A DNA stretch of 64,000 nt, taken from contig NZ_CP097384.1 of the NCBI RefSeq assembly GCF_024584705.1, positions 5,146,001 to 5,210,000 on the forward strand, written 5' to 3'. Shown one piece after another: positions 60,387 through 64,000 of the stretch (position 1 is the first letter of the stretch; each line of letters starts with the position of its first letter). This stretch comes from Blastopirellula sp. J2-11 (lineage in GTDB: Bacteria > Planctomycetota > Planctomycetia > Pirellulales > Pirellulaceae). The translations under genes and the position numbers were made by a program. The notes under the pieces are model-generated. The model saw nothing but the letters and a program-made list of their open reading frames with translations. It was not told where the DNA came from and ran no database searches.

Positions 60387-61037
60387 TTACAGTATCGCTC
60401 GTAAGGCTTGCATCGCGGCGATCGACTCCATCCCTTGCAATCCAAAACACTCGTAAAGCAGCATGATCGCGTTGTTGAAGTTGCTCAGCATCAGCTCTTT
60501 GCGTAACTGCATCGCTTTCGAGACAATCTCTGCGTCCTCTCGATAGCGCTGGAGAAAAACACGCGCACATTGTTCGCCGCGGGGCAAATCGACTTGCAGC
60601 AAGTCAGACAACACGCGTCCTGCGGCGGATTCGTCCCCCGCTTGGATCGACTGCATAAACAACTGAAAGTTAGCGGCCGGCGTAGGCGCCGGCAAACTCA
60701 AGACGTTGGGAGTCGATTCTAGCTGCTGCGGAATCTGCGGCGCCGACTCAAACGTAAAAGAAGTCTCGCTTGAGGCCGCAACCGTATCGTCCAGCGAGTA
60801 GGTTTCCTCGGTTTCAAATTCAAGCGTTTCGGCTGGCAAGCTCGAAATCATCTGGTTGACATGCACCAGACGAGACGCGATCTGATCGTAGATCGTTTCG
60901 ATATCGCTCAGAAACGATTCGCCGCGAGCATCGGCCAGAATCTCTTCTTCGTTCTCGACGATTCGCTGACGCAGACGCGCGATCAATTCTTCGCGGGCCT
61001 GCTTCAAAATCGTGATGGCGTCACGTGGCGAGTTCAT
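60387..61037 (-). CDS. hypothetical protein with helical N- and C-termini
   Basis: 216 residues. Residues 1-70 are helical and charged (REELIARLRQRIVENEEEIL), 75-110 are acidic and Ser/Thr-rich, and 120-216 form a second helical part (VFLQRYREDAEIVSKAMQLRKELMLSNFNNAIMLLYECFG). No signal peptide or membrane segment. The Ser/Thr-rich middle looks like a linker. I do not recognise the family. It begins 96 bases from the stop of the CopD-like gene on the same strand. Confidence 0.7.
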   Translation of the reverse strand: MNSPRDAITILKQAREELIARLRQRIVENEEEILADARGESFLSDIETIYDQIASRLVHVNQMISSLPAETLEFETEETYSLDDTVAASSETSFTFESAPQIPQQLESTPNVLSLPAPTPAANFQLFMQSIQAGDESAAGRVLSDLLQVDLPRGEQCARVFLQRYREDAEIVSKAMQLRKELMLSNFNNAIMLLYECFGLQGMESIAAMQALRAIL

Positions 61038-61133
61038 GGCGGCTCGGCGAAAAGTTCAGGGAGGAAATGGCCAAATTGTTGTGCCAGCCTCCCTGCATTA
61101 GCGCTATCTCCACCTTACTTAAACCGGCCGCCG

Positions 61134-61658
61134 CTACGAACCATTTTCCACTGCAGAGGGGGAAGCGGATTCCGATTCTGCCGGTAGAACCGTTTCTGCG
61201 TCCCCTTTGGGGATTCGCTCGGCGACTTTCAGCGCTCCGCCCATCAGCACGATCGAGATCGCTAGGGCGGCGTTCATCGAGAGCCAGAAGCGTTCTTTCT
61301 CTCGAAACCGAACTGCGTTCTCGCTGCGCCCGGTCAGCATGCTGGCGATGTAAAAGACGACCAGCGCCACTAACATTTTGACGCCGACGACCGGATGATA
61401 GTACTTTTGCGGAAAGCTATACTGCGTCGCGATCAGCACCACATTGATGATCCCGCTGACCAGCAGTAGAAAGGCGCAGATCATCACCCATTTCATCCAA
61501 CGTGCGCGAACGCCTGCTTTCAGCAGCTCTTTTTGCTCATCCGCCAACGGATCGGTCGATGGAGCCAGGGCAAATCGGGCGTAAACCGCTCCACCCACTA
61601 AAATGGTCGCCGGTACGATGTGGGCCCAACGCAGGAGCAAATCGGTCGCAAAATTCAT
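61134..61658 (-). CDS. membrane protein, CopD-like fold
   Basis: 174 residues from the ATG at 61658, with GAGG eight bases upstream; the frame is open to 61736. Four hydrophobic segments follow (AHIVPATILVGGAVYARFAL, WVMICAFLLLVSGIINVVL, VVGVKMLVALVVFYIASML and LSMNAALAISIVLMGGALKV). The first includes WAHIV and the pattern resembles CopD/DUF2269-type integral membrane proteins. A polar tail rich in Ser/Glu faces the cytoplasm. The function is unknown; a copper-resistance role is only a resemblance. Confidence 0.7.
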   Translation of the reverse strand: MNFATDLLLRWAHIVPATILVGGAVYARFALAPSTDPLADEQKELLKAGVRARWMKWVMICAFLLLVSGIINVVLIATQYSFPQKYYHPVVGVKMLVALVVFYIASMLTGRSENAVRFREKERFWLSMNAALAISIVLMGGALKVAERIPKGDAETVLPAESESASPSAVENGS

Positions 61659-61736
61659 ACGGTCGCCTCGGGTGCGGAAAAAAGGATACGTGCCTGCCGA
61701 CGTCGCTATGATAGCCGCTTCGGCGCTATTGGCCAC

Positions 61737-63017
61737 CTACGCAGGCCGCCAATTTCTGGCGAGTTCCAGCGCTTCGTCCAACGTTGTGATCTCGCCCAAC
61801 AGCTGCGCATCGCGGATCGATTCGAGCAATCCTTGGAAATGACGCCCTGGTTTCAGCCCGGCGCGGATCAAATCATCGCCGGTCGCCACCGGCAACGGAT
61901 TCAGCCGTTCGACCGACCAACCGAGTCGCTCGCGCACAAAATCAAGATGCGCAGGCGATTCCATCCGCGCATCGTTGATCGCCGCCGCTAAATCGATCAG
62001 CTTTCTAATCCGCGGATCGACCAGCACACGCTGCAACCGCGGCCAAGGTTGATCTTTGGCCGTCTGCAGTACGTTCACTTGGCGCAACAGCCATTGGACA
62101 TCTTTTGTTTCGTCGTTGGTCAATTTCCAGCGCTGGCAAACCTTCGCCAACTGCGGAATCGGCTTGCGCGGATCGCCAGTCGCCAATTCGCGGGCAGCCG
62201 AAAATCGCAACAGCGCCGCCAACGCGGTCGCAAAGTCGTTGCCTCGCAAATATCGCAGCGTTCGCAGCGTTTCGGTCCAACGCGGCGCATGATCGATGAC
62301 GGAGATGATTTCTGGCAGCACCGCCGGGAAGAGCCACGAATCGCGCAGCAGCACGACTGCATCAACCCGACGCGGCGAGCAGAGCATCTTGCGCATCTCG
62401 ACGGCGATCCGCTCGGCGCTGACGACGGCGATATTTCGCGCATGTCGCTGGATGGCCCGCATCGTGTTCATTTCGAGATCAAACTGAAACGTCGACGAAA
62501 AGCGAATTGCCCGCAACATTCGCAGCTTGTCTTCGTCAAAGCGCTGATTGGGATCGCCGATCGCGCGGACCAGGCGATCGCGCAGATCGATCTGGCCGCC
62601 GACAAAATCGTAGATTGCGGCGGAGTCAGGATCGTAGAAGATGCCGTTGATCGTAAAGTCGCGCCGCTTGGCGTCTTCTTCGGCCGAAGTATAGCGGACC
62701 TCGTCAGGCCGTCGACCATCGCTATAGCCGACATCCTGCCGAAACGTGGCGACTTCAATCTGGCCCCGTTTCTTCCCTCCTTGGACGGTGATCACCCCAA
62801 ACGCGGCGCCGATCGCCAGGGTCCGCTTTTCGCCAAAGATCTGTCGCACTCGCTCTGGCGGCGCATCGGTCGCGACATCAAAATCTTGTGGATCGCGTCC
62901 TAGCAGCATGTCGCGCACGCACCCGCCGGCCCACAGCGCCTGATGGCCATGAGCTTTGAGCGTGCGGACCACTTCGATCGAAAAATCGCGTGGCGAGTCG
63001 GTGGAGGTTGCATTCAT
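61737..63017 (-). CDS. CCA-adding enzyme / poly(A) polymerase family nucleotidyltransferase
   Basis: 426 residues. GGCVRDMLLGR (31-41) and DFDVATDA with the metal-binding Asp pair D45 and D47 define the class II nucleotidyltransferase active site. RRDFTINGIFYDP and QRFDEDKLRMLRAIRFSSTF complete the head/neck signature. No HD domain or long tail is present, so it could be the tRNA CCA enzyme, its A-adding or CC-adding variant or a poly(A) polymerase. Neither tRNA gene in the window with a readable 3' end encodes CCA, so a CCA enzyme is required somewhere in this genome. Confidence 0.88.
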   Translation of the reverse strand: MNATSTDSPRDFSIEVVRTLKAHGHQALWAGGCVRDMLLGRDPQDFDVATDAPPERVRQIFGEKRTLAIGAAFGVITVQGGKKRGQIEVATFRQDVGYSDGRRPDEVRYTSAEEDAKRRDFTINGIFYDPDSAAIYDFVGGQIDLRDRLVRAIGDPNQRFDEDKLRMLRAIRFSSTFQFDLEMNTMRAIQRHARNIAVVSAERIAVEMRKMLCSPRRVDAVVLLRDSWLFPAVLPEIISVIDHAPRWTETLRTLRYLRGNDFATALAALLRFSAARELATGDPRKPIPQLAKVCQRWKLTNDETKDVQWLLRQVNVLQTAKDQPWPRLQRVLVDPRIRKLIDLAAAINDARMESPAHLDFVRERLGWSVERLNPLPVATGDDLIRAGLKPGRHFQGLLESIRDAQLLGEITTLDEALELARNWRPA

Positions 63018-63122
63018 AGTGTCACGATTTTATCAAGTCAGCGGCGGGGCTGGACGGACGTTGCTCGATCCGGCTACGATCGGATATCTGTTCTGACCCA
63101 ATTATGTGGAGCTTTCCGCCCG

Positions 63123-63458
63123 ATGACTGACGCGCCAATCGAAATCACCGTGAGCGAGGTGAAACAACTGCTCGACTCAGGCGACAAGTTTCTGCTGCTC
63201 GATTGCCGTCAACCCGACGAACACCAGTTCGCCCACATCACCGGGGCGGTGCTGATTCCGATGAACGAGCTCCCGCAGCGAATCTCCGAAATTGAACCGT
63301 TCCGGGACGCTCCGATCGTGGTCCATTGTCACTTAGGGGGCCGAAGTCTGCGAGTCACCCAATGGATGCGGCAAAACGGGTTCACGCAAACCCAAAATAT
63401 GACCGGCGGAATCACCCAGTGGAGTGCGGAAATCGACCCCAACGTGCCGACCTATTAG
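63123..63458 (+). CDS. single-domain rhodanese-like sulfurtransferase
   Basis: 111 residues from the ATG at 63123; the frame is open to 62943 but the earlier part overlaps the CCA-enzyme promoter. The active-site loop CHLGGRS begins at the catalytic Cys69, and LLDCRQPDEHQFAHITGA is the conserved N-terminal part. No signal peptide, so it is cytoplasmic. It transfers sulfane sulfur in thiol or Fe-S metabolism. Adjacent to tRNA-Leu, with which it shares no evident link. Confidence 0.9.
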   Translation: MTDAPIEITVSEVKQLLDSGDKFLLLDCRQPDEHQFAHITGAVLIPMNELPQRISEIEPFRDAPIVVHCHLGGRSLRVTQWMRQNGFTQTQNMTGGITQWSAEIDPNVPTY

Positions 63459-63649
63459 GAGGTGGGCGCTCGGGAATCCTCGGTTCGCCAGCAAATTCCC
63501 AACGTCAGAACTAGCAGAACGACGCAGCAGCGAACCAGAATCTCTCCTCAGGGGTCCTTTTCGCCAACCGATCGTCGATTATAATTCACACCTTGCCAGC
63601 GGCTCTGCGGAGCCGAGTAGAGTGCATTGCGGTCTCAAAGACCCAAAAT

Positions 63650-63734
63650 GCCGAAGTGGCGGAATTGGCAGACGCGCTAGGTTCAGGTCCTAGTGGGGGT
63701 AAACCCCGTGGAGGTTCAAGTCCTCTCTTCGGCA
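63650..63734 (+). tRNA. tRNA-Leu (anticodon CAG)
   Basis: 85 bases. The acceptor arm is GCCGAAG/CTTCGGC plus the discriminator A. The anticodon loop TTCAGGT between GCTAGG and CCTAG gives CAG. A long variable arm (GTGGGGGTAAACCCCGT region) marks a class II tRNA. No CCA encoded. Confidence 0.95.
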
Positions 63735-63737
63735 CTC

Positions 63738-63771
63738 AAAAAAAGCGACCTCGTTTGAGGTCGCTTTTTTT
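63738..63771 (+). terminator. rho-independent terminator after tRNA-Leu
   Basis: AAAAAAGCGACCTC, a four-base loop, GAGGTCGCTTTTTT and further T. It begins four bases after the tRNA. Confidence 0.93.
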
Positions 63772-63871
63772 ATTGCTAGCGGGCATTTGCGAATAATCGC
63801 TAACCCGATTTCATTCGCTTATCGGCGAGATACCGGCGACGCCTGCGCGTTTTTTTGGCGCTGCTTTTCGC

Positions 63872-64000
63872 TCAACTCAAGATTTCGTGGATCACGTCTC
63901 CCTCGACATTGGTCAATCGCCGGTCGATACCGTTGTGGCGAATCGTCAGTCGTTCGTGGTCGAGCCCGAGCAGATGCAAGATCGTCGCGTTGAAGTCGTA
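63872..64000 (-). CDS. DUF1501 family protein, C-terminal part
   Basis: The minus-strand frame from base 64000 to the TGA at 63874-63872 encodes the last 42 residues of a gene that begins outside the window. [29 protein letters not shown] and VIHEIL match the end of DUF1501 proteins, sulfatase-like Tat-exported planctomycete proteins usually paired with DUF1549/DUF1553 cytochrome proteins. The rest of the gene is missing from this window. A pairing partner cannot be seen. Confidence 0.85.
   Translation of the reverse strand, partial: YDFNATILHLLGLDHERLTIRHNGIDRRLTNVEGDVIHEILS

Overview
The window looks like chromosomal DNA of a planctomycete, probably a marine Pirellulaceae relative of Blastopirellula. 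The evidence is the set of families present: a DUF1559 protein, a planctomycete-type cytochrome c domain, a TIGR03067 protein, PmoA-like (DUF6807) and DUF1080-type proteins, a DUF1501 C-terminus, Tat-exported Gfo/Idh/MocA oxidoreductases and a giant SdrD-like surface protein with an N-terminal LEDRR motif. A 23S-5S rRNA unit without an adjacent 16S gene also fits. Genes are dense and GC-rich. There is no integrase, transposase, prophage or CRISPR array, so this is mostly core chromosome with a few accessory-looking genes.

Layout. 1-9 kb: end of an alpha/beta hydrolase, a fatty-acid desaturase, a DUF1254/DUF1214 lipoprotein, a cytochrome c/FGE-like fusion followed by a Tat-exported dehydrogenase, and a DUF1559 protein. 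9-11.3 kb: a minus-strand operon of cupin, ECF41-type sigma factor and NAD(P)-binding reductase, preceded by a match to the ECF41 promoter. 11.5-14.8 kb: a TIGR03067 protein, a four-helix-bundle protein, tRNA-Pro, parB, parA and three parS sites. 14.8-18.5 kb: DUF1015 protein, ahcY, trpF. 18.6-24.1 kb: a plus-strand polysaccharide-type cluster of a Wzz/GumC-like protein, an ExeA-like AAA ATPase, a coiled-coil BY-kinase-like protein without a P-loop and a sugar-nucleotide epimerase. 24-34.7 kb: MFS transporter, polyprenol-phosphate mannosyltransferase-like protein, phosphofructokinase, a RepA-like ATPase with an 18-bp tandem repeat, a membrane protein, the PmoA/DUF1080 pair and acetyl-CoA synthetase.

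34.7-37.7 kb: an adenine methyltransferase of type ISP style, translationally coupled to a membrane protein with duplicated domains. 37.9-41.6 kb: 5S and 23S rRNA on the minus strand with their own promoter, a boxA-like element and a terminator. 41.8-53.5 kb: a secreted DUF1349-like protein, mfd, a parvulin-type isomerase, citrate synthase, a small membrane protein, a second Tat-exported oxidoreductase, a DUF2817 peptidase, a double HMA-domain protein and a metallophosphatase. 53.7-60.1 kb: a secreted WD40 protein and the 1736-residue SdrD-like protein, whose middle shows a tandem duplication of about 1,050 bp. 60.1-64 kb: a 56-residue coiled-coil ORF, a hypothetical protein, a CopD-like membrane protein, a CCA-adding/poly(A) polymerase family enzyme, a rhodanese, tRNA-Leu and the 3' end of a DUF1501 gene.

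The best leads are the ECF41 operon with its matching promoter, the four-gene polysaccharide cluster with a pseudo-kinase, the methyltransferase/membrane-protein pair, and the RepA-like ATPase with a coding minisatellite. All family calls are from reading motifs; no database search was run.
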